Source of the DNA: CAZCBX01 sp964497185
Lineage (GTDB): Bacteria; Bdellovibrionota_G; JALEGL01; JAGRMV01
Direction: 5' to 3'
DNA length: 64,000 bases
Assembly: GCA_964497185.1 (NCBI GenBank)
Contig: CAZCBX010000007.1
Coordinates: 1-64,000, forward strand
In this document: positions 1 through 9,712 of the stretch, one piece after another
Layout of the letters: each line of letters opens with the position of its first letter
Position numbering within the stretch: position 1 is the first letter of the stretch
The notes under the pieces: generated by a model
The model's database searches: none
What the model saw: the letters and a program-made list of their open reading frames with translations, nothing else
What the model was told of the DNA's origin: nothing
Program-made: the position numbers and the translations under genes

Positions 1-185
1 GCGCAGCGTTTCCCCGGGGTGTGCACCTCGCCTCCGTAATCAACTTCGTGCCAAAGAGCCCCATGCTAGTGGCTTTAAACAAAGAGATATTCAATATAAA
101 GACAAACATGATTCCAAATATGGAAAAATCATGATGCGATTCAACATAGAAAATCTCCCAAAAATACGCTAGTATATTATTTCTC
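1..185. other. Upstream region of the T2SS operon, no gene recognised
   Basis: The first 39 bases read as an open frame ending in TAA on the + strand and could be the tail of an upstream gene, but too little is visible to identify it. The rest is AT-rich. gspE and gspD, which often precede gspF, may lie just outside the window. Confidence 0.4.
173..178 (+). promoter_or_regulatory. Possible -10 box upstream of gspF
   Basis: TATATT lies 7 bases before the gspF ATG and no convincing -35 or Shine-Dalgarno sequence is seen. If used, transcription would start almost at the start codon, giving a leaderless message. Read-through from an upstream operon is equally possible. Confidence 0.25.
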
Positions 186-1406
186 ATGCCCGTTTTTGCT
201 TACAAAGGAATCAACGCTCAAGGAAAAAATGTCAAAGGCGTGATTGATGCCGGCACCGCTTCGGAGGCGCGCAGTCGGCTAAAGTCTGAAAAAATTTACG
301 TCACCGACATTGATGAAAGCGCCAAAGTATCGGCCGCCAGTGGCGCCAACCGCTCGATTACCGGCAAAGGCAAAGTCAACACCCAAGATTTATCCCTGAT
401 GACCCAACAGCTTTCCACGCTTTTATCCAGCGGGATTCCACTGGTGGATTCGGTGAGCGCGCTGATTGAACAAACTGAAAACACACGCCTAAAAGAGACG
501 TTGTCGGATATACGCAGCCGGGTCAATGAAGGTAGCGGCTTGGGTGATTCCATGAGCCGTCACCCCAAAGTATTTAACAATTTATACGTGAACATGATTC
601 GAGCTGGCGAAGCCTCCGGTACGCTGGATCAAGTGTTGGAAAAACTCACTTTTTTCACAGAAAATCAAAACAAACTTCAGGGCAAAATCACCTCGGCCTT
701 GGCTTATCCTATTTTTATGATCATTGCCGGCATCATAGCGCTGGTGGTCATTTTTACGGTGGTCATTCCCAAACTCACTGCGCTGTATGAAGATTTGGGC
801 CAAACCTTACCCCTGCCCACGCAGATGCTCATTGGCATGAGTGACTTTTTGCAACACTATTGGTACTTGTTGTTGATTGTGCTGATTGCTGTGATTGTTG
901 GTTTTCGTGCGTATGTGCGAAGCCCCACCGGCAAACGTAAATTTCATCAATACCTTTTAACCATGCCCCTTTTTGGGCCTTTGTTTCGAATGATTGCCAT
1001 TGCGCGCTTTTCCAACACCCTCTCTACCCTTTTAAGCAGCGGCGTGCCCATTTTGACTTCCATGGACATTGTCAAAAAAGTCATCGACAATGTAATCTTA
1101 AAAGAAGTGATTGAAAAAGTTAGAACCAATTTATCCGAAGGAGACAGCATTGCAGAGCCGCTACGCCGCTCAGGACAATTTCCTCCGCTGGTCACCCACA
1201 TGATATCGGTGGGAGAAAAGTCTGGTGAATTGGAGTCAATGTTGTATAAAGTCTCAGAAACCTACGACAATCAAGTTGAAAATAAGGTTGCGACCTTGAC
1301 GGCTCTGATGGAGCCAGTCATGATACTGGTCATGACCGTTGTCATTGGCTTTATTGTTTTCAGCGTCATGTTGCCGCTGATTAACATGAACAACTCGTTT
1401 GGGTAG
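186..1406 (+). CDS. gspF: Type II secretion inner-membrane platform protein GspF
   Basis: GspF is the polytopic inner-membrane platform of the T2SS that couples the GspE ATPase to pseudopilus assembly. The 406 residues match the usual family length. Two T2SSF domains are visible (about 70-193 and 273-395), with three hydrophobic segments near 172-192, 225-243 and 376-398. The N-terminal lead MPVFAYKGINAQGK is typical of GspF/PilC. It is the first visible gene of the gspF-N operon, and neighbouring pseudopilin genes favour GspF over type IV pilus PilC. No clear ribosome binding site precedes the ATG. Confidence 0.95.
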   Translation: MPVFAYKGINAQGKNVKGVIDAGTASEARSRLKSEKIYVTDIDESAKVSAASGANRSITGKGKVNTQDLSLMTQQLSTLLSSGIPLVDSVSALIEQTENTRLKETLSDIRSRVNEGSGLGDSMSRHPKVFNNLYVNMIRAGEASGTLDQVLEKLTFFTENQNKLQGKITSALAYPIFMIIAGIIALVVIFTVVIPKLTALYEDLGQTLPLPTQMLIGMSDFLQHYWYLLLIVLIAVIVGFRAYVRSPTGKRKFHQYLLTMPLFGPLFRMIAIARFSNTLSTLLSSGVPILTSMDIVKKVIDNVILKEVIEKVRTNLSEGDSIAEPLRRSGQFPPLVTHMISVGEKSGELESMLYKVSETYDNQVENKVATLTALMEPVMILVMTVVIGFIVFSVMLPLINMNNSFG

Positions 1407-1438
1407 GTCGCGTTAAAGATATAAAAGGAGTGAACACT

Positions 1439-1885
1439 GTGGTAAAAAAATTTTCATATTCCAAAGGTTTTACACTGGTCGAAATTATGGCCGTCATGAT
1501 TCTGATTGCCATTTTGGCTGCAACCGGTGTGGTGGGGATCAACGCGCAGGTCAAAAAAGGCAAAATCCGTGCAACCAAAACACAAATTGCCACCTTTGAC
1601 CAAGCCATTTCCCTTTTTGAATTGGAGTGTGGTTTTTTTCCAACCTCCCTTGATGATTTGATTCAAGCGCCCACCGCGCGACGTTGCAAAGGCTACCCCA
1701 AAGGTGGCTACATGAAGAAGAAATCGATCCCCGCCGATCCATGGGGCAGCGATTATCAATATGACAGCAGCGGTTCACGCAGCGGCTTTGGCTACGACTT
1801 ATGGTCTTTGGGCCCCGATGCAGAAGACGGAACCGATGATGATGTAACCAGCTGGGAAAGCGACTCTGGGCAAGACGAGGAGTAA
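1439..1885 (+). CDS. gspG: Major pseudopilin GspG
   Basis: GspG is the major subunit of the T2SS pseudopilus. I place the start at the GTG at 1439 because AAGGAG at 1425-1430 is spaced 8 bases from it; the upstream in-frame GTG at 1430 overlaps that ribosome binding site. The resulting prepilin is 148 residues, with a short leader ending in Gly10 followed by FTLVE, so prepilin peptidase would cut after Gly10 and the Glu+5 is present. The C-terminal DPWGSDYQYD and GPDAEDGTDDD stretches match the acidic calcium-binding loop of GspG. It lies 32 bp after gspF. Confidence 0.94.
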   Translation: MVKKFSYSKGFTLVEIMAVMILIAILAATGVVGINAQVKKGKIRATKTQIATFDQAISLFELECGFFPTSLDDLIQAPTARRCKGYPKGGYMKKKSIPADPWGSDYQYDSSGSRSGFGYDLWSLGPDAEDGTDDDVTSWESDSGQDEE

Positions 1886-1897
1886 TCCATCTCAACC

Positions 1898-2536
1898 ATG
1901 ATCAAAGCCCAACACCACAGCAGGCAGGGGTTTACGCTCATCGAGCTTGTGTTTGTGATGATTTTGGTGGCTTTGATGGGTGGCGTGGCCATGCCGCGCA
2001 TCACCAGCACCATGGGGTTAAAAAATAAATCCTCGGCCATCAAAATGGCTGGGTTTCTTCAAAATACGTATCAACAAGCTTTGTTAAGCCACCAGGCGCA
2101 CCATGTGATTTTTGATCTGGAGCGCAATGAGTTTTGGGCCGAAAAAATTGCGCCTGCTGAGCCAGAGCCTCTGTTGGATGAATCGGTGGATGTCGATGAA
2201 GTGCTGATGGCGTTTCGCAAACAAGCCGAAACTTTTTCAGACCCCGAAGAAATTGAAAAACGCAAAATGGCCCGGCGAAGCAAAATCACCGACGGCCAGC
2301 TCAAACCCAGTCAGCTACAAGCCCCCTTGTCGGTGGCCAAAGTTTTTATTCAGGGACAGACCGAGCAAGATCAACAAGGCATCTACACCATCCCCATTTC
2401 GGCATCTGGCTATCATCCTTTTGCCATTGTCTACATCGCCTTAAGAGAAGAAATTGTTTACAGCATCGTTTTTCCACCGTTGGGCGGTCGCGCGACGGTT
2501 GAAAAAGGAGAAGTGGATCCCGATGAGGTTATCTAA
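1898..2536 (+). CDS. gspH: Minor pseudopilin GspH
   Basis: Minor pseudopilin with leader MIKAQHHSRQG followed by FTLIEL, the prepilin peptidase site with Glu+5, then one hydrophobic helix. At 212 residues it is somewhat longer than typical GspH; the extra length is a charged middle region (about 85-135) with several Glu and Lys residues. Position between gspG and gspI supports GspH. It starts 12 bp after gspG and its end overlaps the start of gspI by 14 bases. Confidence 0.85.
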   Translation: MIKAQHHSRQGFTLIELVFVMILVALMGGVAMPRITSTMGLKNKSSAIKMAGFLQNTYQQALLSHQAHHVIFDLERNEFWAEKIAPAEPEPLLDESVDVDEVLMAFRKQAETFSDPEEIEKRKMARRSKITDGQLKPSQLQAPLSVAKVFIQGQTEQDQQGIYTIPISASGYHPFAIVYIALREEIVYSIVFPPLGGRATVEKGEVDPDEVI

Positions 2537-3113
2537 AAAAGCGCGGACCCGCCAACAAGGCTTTTCACTTTTGGAAGTGTTGGCCGCTTTGCTGATTTTG
2601 TCGGTGAGCATCATCGCGTTGTCCGCCAATCAAACCCAATCGATTCGTTTGATTCAGAGCGCGGACAAACGAGCCACCGCTGTGACCCTGGCCCAAACCA
2701 AAATGGCTGAAACCAACCATCTGATTGCTGAAAAGGGTTTGGGTGAAATCAAAGAAAATAGCCAGGGCGAATTCGATCAAGATCTCTATCCGGGGTATGA
2801 ATGGATGCTAATCAAACAGCGCATACCGGTACCCGACTTTACGTCATTGATGTCCGCTGCCAGTGGTGAAGTGGTGGATGAAGAAGAAACACAAGGCAAT
2901 TTTGAAGGCCCCATGAAAGCCGTAACCGAACTGTGGGGCAAAGGCATCAAACAAGTGACCGTCGAGGTGACATGGAAAGAACGAGACACCGTGAAAAGCT
3001 ATAGCTTGGTGACCCATTATGTAGAAAGCAATGTGATGCAACAGGTGCAGTCGATGATGAGTGGCTTGGGCGCGGGCGGCTCAGGCGACGCTTCTGATCA
3101 GGAGCAAGAATGA
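2523..3113 (+). CDS. gspI: Minor pseudopilin GspI
   Basis: Minor pseudopilin of the tip complex with GspJ and GspK. The reading frame is open from 2454, but the ATG at 2523 gives a proper leader, MRLSKKARTRQQG followed by FSLLEV, with GGAG at 2507-2510 upstream; 196 residues result. The GspI family signature is seen in the ALxxxxxxLxxN region after the helix. A long C-terminal tail rich in Gly, Asp and Gln is unusual. The stop overlaps the gspJ start (ATGA), implying translational coupling. Confidence 0.88.
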   Translation: MRLSKKARTRQQGFSLLEVLAALLILSVSIIALSANQTQSIRLIQSADKRATAVTLAQTKMAETNHLIAEKGLGEIKENSQGEFDQDLYPGYEWMLIKQRIPVPDFTSLMSAASGEVVDEEETQGNFEGPMKAVTELWGKGIKQVTVEVTWKERDTVKSYSLVTHYVESNVMQQVQSMMSGLGAGGSGDASDQEQE

Positions 3114-3886
3114 TCGGCATAAAGCACAGCACATTTGGAAACCGAGGGTTCACGCTTATCGAACTGATTTTGTCCTCAGTGATTTTGGCGATCATCGGGG
3201 TGTATACATGGCTTTCCATGGACGCCTCGTTTCGCACGCAACGGACCATGCAGCGATACAGCCGACTTCAAGAAATTGGCCATGGCGTAAGTGGAAAAAT
3301 TGCCATGGACATCAGCCAATCGTTTTATGTGGTGCGAACCCCACCGATTACTTTTTTTCAAGCCAAGGGAGGTGAAGTTCAGTTTACCTCGTTGGGCCAT
3401 GCCAATGCGTCGCCCACCGCGCGGGAGTCTGAGCTCACCGAAATCACCTACAAAACCGAATCCAACCCAAGGGGACGCAACCTCATGCTGCTCCAGCGGC
3501 GAGAGACTTCTTACATTGATGGCCCGGTGGAAAACATTGAAGATGCCCCGTTTTATACGTTGACCGACGCGTTAAGCTCCATTGAGTGGGAATTTAGCAC
3601 CGATGGCATTCGATTTGTCAAAACGTGGGACACCACCACCAACGAAAACCGCGATCAACTGCCCAAACTGGTTCGTTTGTCCTTTACCCTTTCTGAAAAT
3701 GGCGAAATTCGAGATGATCCCAAAGAGGCCAGCTTTACGTCGTTGATTGACATTCCCTTATCGCTCATGGCCCAACCCCAAACGGGTGCGGCTCAGGGAC
3801 AAAATGCCAACGGCAGTAACAATGAAAATCCCAACCAGCCCAACACTCCCGGTTCACAACCGCAACCAGCAGGCAGGCAGCGATGA
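3110..3886 (+). CDS. gspJ: Minor pseudopilin GspJ
   Basis: Tip-complex pseudopilin. Leader MIGIKHSTFGNRG is followed by FTLIEL with Glu+5, then a hydrophobic helix and a beta-rich globular domain. The last 40 or so residues are Asn, Pro, Gln and Gly rich and probably disordered. The length of 258 exceeds typical GspJ (about 200) because of this tail. It overlaps gspI and gspK by 4 bases each. Confidence 0.88.
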   Translation: MIGIKHSTFGNRGFTLIELILSSVILAIIGVYTWLSMDASFRTQRTMQRYSRLQEIGHGVSGKIAMDISQSFYVVRTPPITFFQAKGGEVQFTSLGHANASPTARESELTEITYKTESNPRGRNLMLLQRRETSYIDGPVENIEDAPFYTLTDALSSIEWEFSTDGIRFVKTWDTTTNENRDQLPKLVRLSFTLSENGEIRDDPKEASFTSLIDIPLSLMAQPQTGAAQGQNANGSNNENPNQPNTPGSQPQPAGRQR

Positions 3887-5082
3887 TAAAACTACGCCAA
3901 AATAATCGAGGGGTGGCCCTGCTTTTTGTCATGGGCGCGCTGATGATCATTGCCATCATTGCCATCGAACTCACACAGCAGTCCCAAATGGCCAAACAAA
4001 CCGTCATTGGCAAACGCGATGAGGCCAAAGCCATTGAATTGGCCAAAGCCGCGTACCGATGGTCGGTGTTTCGACTCACGCTCGACACCCAATTGGATGC
4101 CATCCCTGTGATTCCTGGCACCAATTATGGTGGCAAAAAAGATGATTTAACCGAAATGCAGTGGACCTTTCCGCTGACCTACCCCTTTCCCGTGCCGGCT
4201 GGTGAGCCAGACGAAGAAATGGATGATTCGGCGGAAACGTTGGCCACGCAGGAATCGCTGGGTGGATCCTTTGTCACCAGCTTGAGTGATGAAAGTGCCA
4301 GAATCAATTTAAATGACGTAGGCATTGGCGGCCCCCCCGGACAAAAGGTTGTATCCGGCGCGGCCAAAGTATTGTCTTATTTATTGTCTTCTCCGCGCTT
4401 TCAAAAATATTTTCGATACGATCAAAATGGGGTCAATCGCGTGATCCATGCCATCGACGATTGGACCGATAGCGACACCCAAATCAACCATCTGGGCGGC
4501 GGGGATGAAAATCAAGAATACAGCACCGGGGATGATCCTTATCAGGTAAAAAACATGCCCTTTTTTGCTCTAAGTGAACTGCGCCGCATTGAAGCCATTG
4601 ATTTGGAACTGCTGGAAGAGCTGCTGCCGTTTGTCACCGTGTATCCTTATGATGCCAAATTGCCACGTGTCAGTACGCAGCCCATCACGCCCAAAGGCAA
4701 AATCAACGTCAATACGGCGCCTGTTGAGCTTCTGGCTGCCTTGTTCTCCCCGCAAATGATGACCAGCAATCGGGCCCGTTTGGAATGCGCGGTTGCCATT
4801 GCCAACGCACGCGCGCTGATGGCGTTTCGATCGGTGAAACCCGGCGGAACAGAACCGTCATTTTTGGGTTTTGTCCAAAACAATTGTGAAGTGGTGCAAA
4901 CCCAAGATGAAAACGGTGCTGCGAGCATTGTTGAAAAGGAAATTTTGGCCATTTTGGACGTGCGCTCCGATGTTTTTCGCGTCCATGCTCTTGGCATTTC
5001 TGGAAATATACAAAAGACAATTTCTGCTGTTGTGGTAAGATCACAAGCAAACGTACAACCCGTATATTGGAAAGTACAATAG
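3883..5082 (+). CDS. gspK: Minor pseudopilin GspK
   Basis: GspK caps the pseudopilus tip. The leader MIKLRQNNRG is followed by VALLFVM. As is normal for GspK, the Glu at +5 is absent. The protein is 399 residues, with a large helical domain containing SARINLND, INVNTAPVELL and a Cys-containing region near the end. Overlap with gspJ and position before gspL support the call. Confidence 0.9.
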   Translation: MIKLRQNNRGVALLFVMGALMIIAIIAIELTQQSQMAKQTVIGKRDEAKAIELAKAAYRWSVFRLTLDTQLDAIPVIPGTNYGGKKDDLTEMQWTFPLTYPFPVPAGEPDEEMDDSAETLATQESLGGSFVTSLSDESARINLNDVGIGGPPGQKVVSGAAKVLSYLLSSPRFQKYFRYDQNGVNRVIHAIDDWTDSDTQINHLGGGDENQEYSTGDDPYQVKNMPFFALSELRRIEAIDLELLEELLPFVTVYPYDAKLPRVSTQPITPKGKINVNTAPVELLAALFSPQMMTSNRARLECAVAIANARALMAFRSVKPGGTEPSFLGFVQNNCEVVQTQDENGAASIVEKEILAILDVRSDVFRVHALGISGNIQKTISAVVVRSQANVQPVYWKVQ

Positions 5083-5146
5083 CGAAACTGATGATGGCAT
5101 TGAATTTACACATTCAAAGTGTGGTTTTACCCAGAGGGATCCACTA

Positions 5147-6805
5147 ATGGCGCAAAAAGTCGTTGGCCTGGACATTGGCCGGTACTCGATCAAGGCAGCC
5201 GTATTTGATGCTTCCTTTCGAAGCCTTCAATTAAGCAATTTGATTGAGTCTTCACCCATCACGCATCTGGATCCCAGCGACGAAAGCTATGATGAAAAAG
5301 TCGCGCTGGCATTGGCCACCTTAATCGAAAAGTATGGCCTGCAGCAGGCCACGTTTTGCTCCAGCTTATCGGGCAAAGATACGCTGCTTCGGATTAAGCA
5401 ATACCCTTTTGCGTTAAAACAAGCGCTGAAAGTGCTGCCCAACGAAATCGATGATGACATTCCCATCCCTGTGGAAGAGTTAATGATCGAACATGAAACG
5501 TTCATTGAGGAAAAAAACCGCACGGTATTGCACGCCATTTGTGTTCAGCACATTCACATTCAGCGCCATTTGGACCTGCTTGCGCGCGCGCAGGTGGATC
5601 CGACTTTTGTATCCTTGGATTCCATTGTGCTGGCCAACAACCAGCAGTTTTTGCAGCATCACCCCATGGATCACTATGCTTTGGTGGATATCGGCCATAC
5701 CAAAACGTCCATATGCATCATTGCCGATCAGAAAGTGGCTTTTCTGCGCACCCTGTACACCGGCGGCCAAGACATTGATGAAGCCATCCAAACCCACCTC
5801 GATTTAACCTTGGCGCAGGCCAGTGAAGTCAAACACAAACACGGCATTGTCGAACAAGAAGGCAAACCGCTGCAAAGCCAGGATTTGCAAAAACTTTCTT
5901 CTGCCATCACCACTGTGGTGGACCCCTTGTTGCGCGAAGTGCTTCAGACCATCAGCATGTACCGTGGCCAAACTTTTTTAAGCAATGAGCAAAAAAAGAT
6001 TGAACATATTTTTCTGTCCGGTGGCAACGCGCTGATCCGTGATTTGGACCAATTAAGCACGTCAATCACGGGCTTGCCCAGCCAAGTTTTGTCCATGGAT
6101 GGCCTGGGCGTAGAAATGCAAGCCGATTCTCAGGCTAAATTTGCCACGGCCATCGGTACAGCACTTAAATTTTCTTCTCGCGGTAAAAACCAACTGCCCA
6201 AAGATCAAATCAACTTTCGAAAAGGCCCCTACTCCATGGTCCAAGACTATGGGCAGTACAAAGACCAAGGTTTGTTTTATGCCAAGTGGTTCTGTGTGTT
6301 GTTTGTGCTGACTTGGCTTTTCTTTGGTGTAAAAAACCAAGGCTTGCGCAGCCAATATCAAACGTTGGAAAAACGTGCCGTCACGCAATACAAAAACTAT
6401 GTCGCCGATGCAGGTCGGGTAAGCAGCTCAAAAACAGCTTTGCGCATGCTCAAACAAAAGCTCAATGCTTTGGAACAAAAACAAGAGTTATTAACCTCGG
6501 GTCTCAACCAGCTCACGGCTTTGGACATTCTTCTAGAATTATCCAAACAAATTCCTGAATCCATCAGCCTGGACGCAGAAGAAATCAGCATCGCCAACAA
6601 CAAAGTAGTTCTGCGGGCCAAAACCACCTCGTATGCCTCGGTGGACCAAATTGTAAATCGACTGGAAAAGTACGAACATTTTGAACGCATTGAAAAAGGC
6701 AACATGAAGGAAACAGCCGATCAGCGCATTGAATTTCAAATCACCATGATGATTGGAGACAATCCCAAAACTGCGTCTGGCATCAACGAGGGGGATCCAT
6801 CATGA
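5147..6805 (+). CDS. gspL: GspL-type T2SS assembly protein, PilM-like actin fold
   Basis: The first 370 or so residues form an actin-like ATPase fold that looks like PilM (VGLDIGRYSIKAAVFD at the N terminus, a DIGHTKTSI second phosphate loop and LSGGNALI near 290). A single membrane helix near 379-396 is followed by a periplasmic domain of about 150 residues. GspL links the cytoplasmic ATPase GspE to the membrane platform. At 552 residues it is longer than enterobacterial GspL and combines a PilM-type domain with a PilN-type periplasmic part. It overlaps gspM by 4 bases. Confidence 0.87.
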   Translation: MAQKVVGLDIGRYSIKAAVFDASFRSLQLSNLIESSPITHLDPSDESYDEKVALALATLIEKYGLQQATFCSSLSGKDTLLRIKQYPFALKQALKVLPNEIDDDIPIPVEELMIEHETFIEEKNRTVLHAICVQHIHIQRHLDLLARAQVDPTFVSLDSIVLANNQQFLQHHPMDHYALVDIGHTKTSICIIADQKVAFLRTLYTGGQDIDEAIQTHLDLTLAQASEVKHKHGIVEQEGKPLQSQDLQKLSSAITTVVDPLLREVLQTISMYRGQTFLSNEQKKIEHIFLSGGNALIRDLDQLSTSITGLPSQVLSMDGLGVEMQADSQAKFATAIGTALKFSSRGKNQLPKDQINFRKGPYSMVQDYGQYKDQGLFYAKWFCVLFVLTWLFFGVKNQGLRSQYQTLEKRAVTQYKNYVADAGRVSSSKTALRMLKQKLNALEQKQELLTSGLNQLTALDILLELSKQIPESISLDAEEISIANNKVVLRAKTTSYASVDQIVNRLEKYEHFERIEKGNMKETADQRIEFQITMMIGDNPKTASGINEGDPS

Positions 6806-7383
6806 ATGCCATCTCTGAAAAACTTCACTCTGCCGTCGAGCCTTTGCGCACTCAATTCAATCGGCTTTCGTCCCGCGAGCGAAGCATTGTTTTATTGATG
6901 GGCATTGGTTTCACCTGTTTGTTGGCCGTGGGCATTCTTGTGTGGGTTGGCTCATCGTCATCTTCATGGCAAAAAAAGGTGGCTTCCAGCCGAAAAAACA
7001 TCAGCACCATTGTCGAATTGGGATCCAACTATCAACGATTGGAAGCCAACGTATCCCGCTTAGATGAAATGATTTCACGCGTGCCCCGCGACTTTGGTTT
7101 GGCCACAGAGCTTGAAAAAATTGCCTCGGCCAACAGTCTGCAGATTGATTCGATCAAAGACCGAAAAGGCCCGCCGCATGAATTTTATGAAGAAAACCAA
7201 GTGATTTTATCGCTCAAGGACGTGGAGATCCGAACCCTGATCGATTTTTTACAATCGGTGGAAAACTCCAATCGTTTTATGCTTATTTCGGATTTGGTCA
7301 TTAAACCAGGCTTTAAAGACCCCACCAAGCTCAGCGTACAAACGGTTATTTCTACATTTCAACCCCTGGAGCCAAACTCATGA
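6802..7383 (+). CDS. gspM: T2SS inner-membrane protein GspM
   Basis: 193 residues: a short cytoplasmic start, one membrane helix near 28-50 and a periplasmic part with coiled coil then a ferredoxin-like region, the GspM/PilO layout. It partners GspL. It overlaps gspL and gspN by 4 bases, and a purine-rich GAGGGGG lies upstream of the ATG. Confidence 0.85.
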   Translation: MNAISEKLHSAVEPLRTQFNRLSSRERSIVLLMGIGFTCLLAVGILVWVGSSSSSWQKKVASSRKNISTIVELGSNYQRLEANVSRLDEMISRVPRDFGLATELEKIASANSLQIDSIKDRKGPPHEFYEENQVILSLKDVEIRTLIDFLQSVENSNRFMLISDLVIKPGFKDPTKLSVQTVISTFQPLEPNS

Positions 7384-8336
7384 TGCGCGCAGTGACTCAA
7401 TGGCATCGAAATTATGGAAAATACATCTGGGTGGGTCTGATTGTATTTTTGATTGGACTGGTGCTTAATTTTCCCATTGCTCGCATGGTGCCATGGATGA
7501 CTCAAACCATCGAAAAACAAACCGGCTATCAAATTCAAATGGATGAGGTCGACATTGTATTTCCGCTGGCCATTGATGCTAAAAATGTAACCGTACAAGG
7601 CCCAGGCATGCTTCCTTTAAACAACGGGCGCGTGATTCCCATCCCTGAAACTTTCACGCTGGACACCCTTCGGCTTTCGCCTTCATGGATGTCGCTTTTA
7701 ACCTACGCAAGCAAGCGATCGGTGGGCTTTGGCTTTGTGGCCACTCAAAACGCAATGAAAATATCAGGCAGTGTAGCCCATGGTCCCAAATACACCGATG
7801 TATCCATTCAGGGCAAAAACATCCCTTATGAAGCCCAAATCAATTTGGGTGCTGCCAGCCCCATGCTTCAGGGCCAGGTACTGGATATCCAAAGCAGCAT
7901 GAATGTCGACTTTTGGGTGGAAGCCGCCACGCCCCTTATTCAAAAAGGCGATTGGACCAAAGCAGAAGGCGGACTGACGGTTAAGTCAAAAAATCTTTTT
8001 CTTGAAACCGCACTAACCGGCCCACTGACCTTTGATCGAACCGACATTGAATTAAAAATGGATCAAGGCAAAATCACCATTGACCCGCTTAATGCGTTGG
8101 GCGAGCATCTGCAACTCAAAAGCAATGGCTTGATTTCAATCAACAAAAACGCCATCAACAGCAAAATTGACAAACTTGACGTGCGCTTAACCATGGATGA
8201 AACACTGTCACAACTTAAATCCATGGTGGAAATCGGTGCGTCCACGCAGCAACTCCAAATGCAGGGCGATACCCTATCTTTTCGCATCAGTGGACCACTG
8301 AACAACCCAATGCGTCTGAAAGCCATTAACTTATGA
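7380..8336 (+). CDS. gspN: T2SS protein GspN
   Basis: 318 residues with one N-terminal membrane helix (about 14-34), then a long repetitive beta-rich periplasmic region that resembles AsmA-like or lipid-transfer folds, as in the GspN family of deltaproteobacteria, Leptospira and others. The exact role of GspN is not settled. It overlaps gspM and the following PilZ gene, so it is part of the same transcript. Confidence 0.75.
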   Translation: MMRAVTQWHRNYGKYIWVGLIVFLIGLVLNFPIARMVPWMTQTIEKQTGYQIQMDEVDIVFPLAIDAKNVTVQGPGMLPLNNGRVIPIPETFTLDTLRLSPSWMSLLTYASKRSVGFGFVATQNAMKISGSVAHGPKYTDVSIQGKNIPYEAQINLGAASPMLQGQVLDIQSSMNVDFWVEAATPLIQKGDWTKAEGGLTVKSKNLFLETALTGPLTFDRTDIELKMDQGKITIDPLNALGEHLQLKSNGLISINKNAINSKIDKLDVRLTMDETLSQLKSMVEIGASTQQLQMQGDTLSFRISGPLNNPMRLKAINL

Positions 8337-9526
8337 AGAAGCCTTGGCAAGATCATGAAAAAGAAAAGAGAAATCAACCTCGCCTCGATCTTGATGGCGA
8401 AGTCGAAGTCCACAAAGAAAAATTTGGCGGTAGTCAACAGGGGCGTATTCACGACATTTCCACCAAGGGCATTCGCATCTCGACTGAATTAACCTTTAAT
8501 GAAAACGAAGATGTCGTGTTGCACCTTCAAAATCCACATACCCAAGAACATGTCACCTTAATCGGTGAAGTCTGTTGGATGGAAGACACCAGCGAAAGCC
8601 GCGTACAGGCAGGCATTTCGTTTCATCCATTGGATGGACATAGTCTGGCCAAGCTTAAAGAACTGATGCAACAGGCTTCGGGCACTCAAAACGCAGATGA
8701 AAAATCCTCCAGTCATTTTGCCAACGCACCCAGCTTGGAAAAAGAAATTTCAAAAATACTGGCTAGGCCCGATACACAAGATGAAACCGAAAACCCAGAC
8801 GGAGCCCGCTCCATCCAAGAAGAAGCAGATACACCTGTGGACCCCACCCTTGTTCAACAGCCGCCCAGCCAAGTTCAGCCAGGCTCTTCCAAAGGCGTTC
8901 GGTTTTTAACCCTTTTGCTTTTTTTGGTCCTGGTCGGCCTTGCAGGGGCAACATGGTGGCTTCAACAGCAAAATGAAGAAGCATTAACTTTTAGCAAAGC
9001 CAAAGAAGCCGTTTCTGTCATTATTCGGGATGGTGGTTGGTTGGAGCAAGACCTAAAGCCCGATGATACCACCACTCCACCTCCTGCAATACCCGATCCA
9101 CAAATCGCCGAAGAGCCGGCTGTGCCAAATCCGGTTGTAAAAACCAATGCGTTGGAAGGTGAGCATAGTATCAACTCTGCCCAAGGCATTCAGACCATTG
9201 CTTGGTCCGGCCCCAAAGAGCGTTTGACCCTCAACATTTCTTTTGATCAATTGCCCTCCGGTCTTTCTTATCAAATCCAAAAGTTGGATTTTGATCCCAA
9301 CAACCTACGTTACTTGATCAAACTCCCACTGGCGCAAAGCAAACTGGCGCAAAATGAATTTGCATTGACGCACCCCTTGGTTGAACAAATTCGCGTGGGT
9401 ATTCATGCCCTTGAAACTGGCCCTTCATTGCATTTGGTATTGGACATGAAAAAAGCCCGCGGTGAAATTGTAGCCGACCGAATTGTGGGCAATCAGCTCT
9501 TATTGGAACTGGTTTCCTTTCAATAA
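8333..9526 (+). CDS. PilZ domain - membrane helix - AMIN-like protein
   Basis: Three parts are seen. Residues about 10-110 form a PilZ domain with the c-di-GMP motifs RNQPR (RxxxR) and DISTKG (DxSxxG). A polar linker then leads to one membrane helix (about 188-209). The C-terminal 110 residues form a beta-rich domain with LDFDPNNLRYLIKL and LHLVLDMKKARGEI that looks like an AMIN domain, a fold that binds peptidoglycan or sits on secretins. Its start overlaps gspN (ATGA). By position it may connect cytoplasmic c-di-GMP to the periplasmic side of the T2SS, where no gspC is seen; that role is inference. Confidence 0.7.
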   Translation: MKKPWQDHEKEKRNQPRLDLDGEVEVHKEKFGGSQQGRIHDISTKGIRISTELTFNENEDVVLHLQNPHTQEHVTLIGEVCWMEDTSESRVQAGISFHPLDGHSLAKLKELMQQASGTQNADEKSSSHFANAPSLEKEISKILARPDTQDETENPDGARSIQEEADTPVDPTLVQQPPSQVQPGSSKGVRFLTLLLFLVLVGLAGATWWLQQQNEEALTFSKAKEAVSVIIRDGGWLEQDLKPDDTTTPPPAIPDPQIAEEPAVPNPVVKTNALEGEHSINSAQGIQTIAWSGPKERLTLNISFDQLPSGLSYQIQKLDFDPNNLRYLIKLPLAQSKLAQNEFALTHPLVEQIRVGIHALETGPSLHLVLDMKKARGEIVADRIVGNQLLLELVSFQ

Positions 9527-9636
9527 AAATCCCCTAGAGAGAGTTTCAAAACAAAACGATGTTCAACCCATCGGCTTTTTCACATAAACTCGTTGAAATT
9601 GACAAAATTTGCAGGTAAGAGAATACTTCCTCAAAA

Positions 9637-9712
9637 GGCGACGTGCCCAAGTGGTTAAGGGGCCGGTTTGCAAAACCGTTATTCGTCGGTTCGAATCCGA
9701 CCGTCGCCTCCA
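9637..9712 (+). tRNA. tRNA-Cys (GCA)
   Basis: The acceptor GGCGACG (9637-9643) pairs with CGTCGCC (9702-9708). The anticodon loop TTGCAAA gives anticodon GCA. The T arm GTCGG-TTCGAAT-CCGAC is complete, the discriminator is T (U73, the main cysteine identity base) and CCA is encoded. The outermost anticodon-stem pair is a C/T mismatch. Confidence 0.95.
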
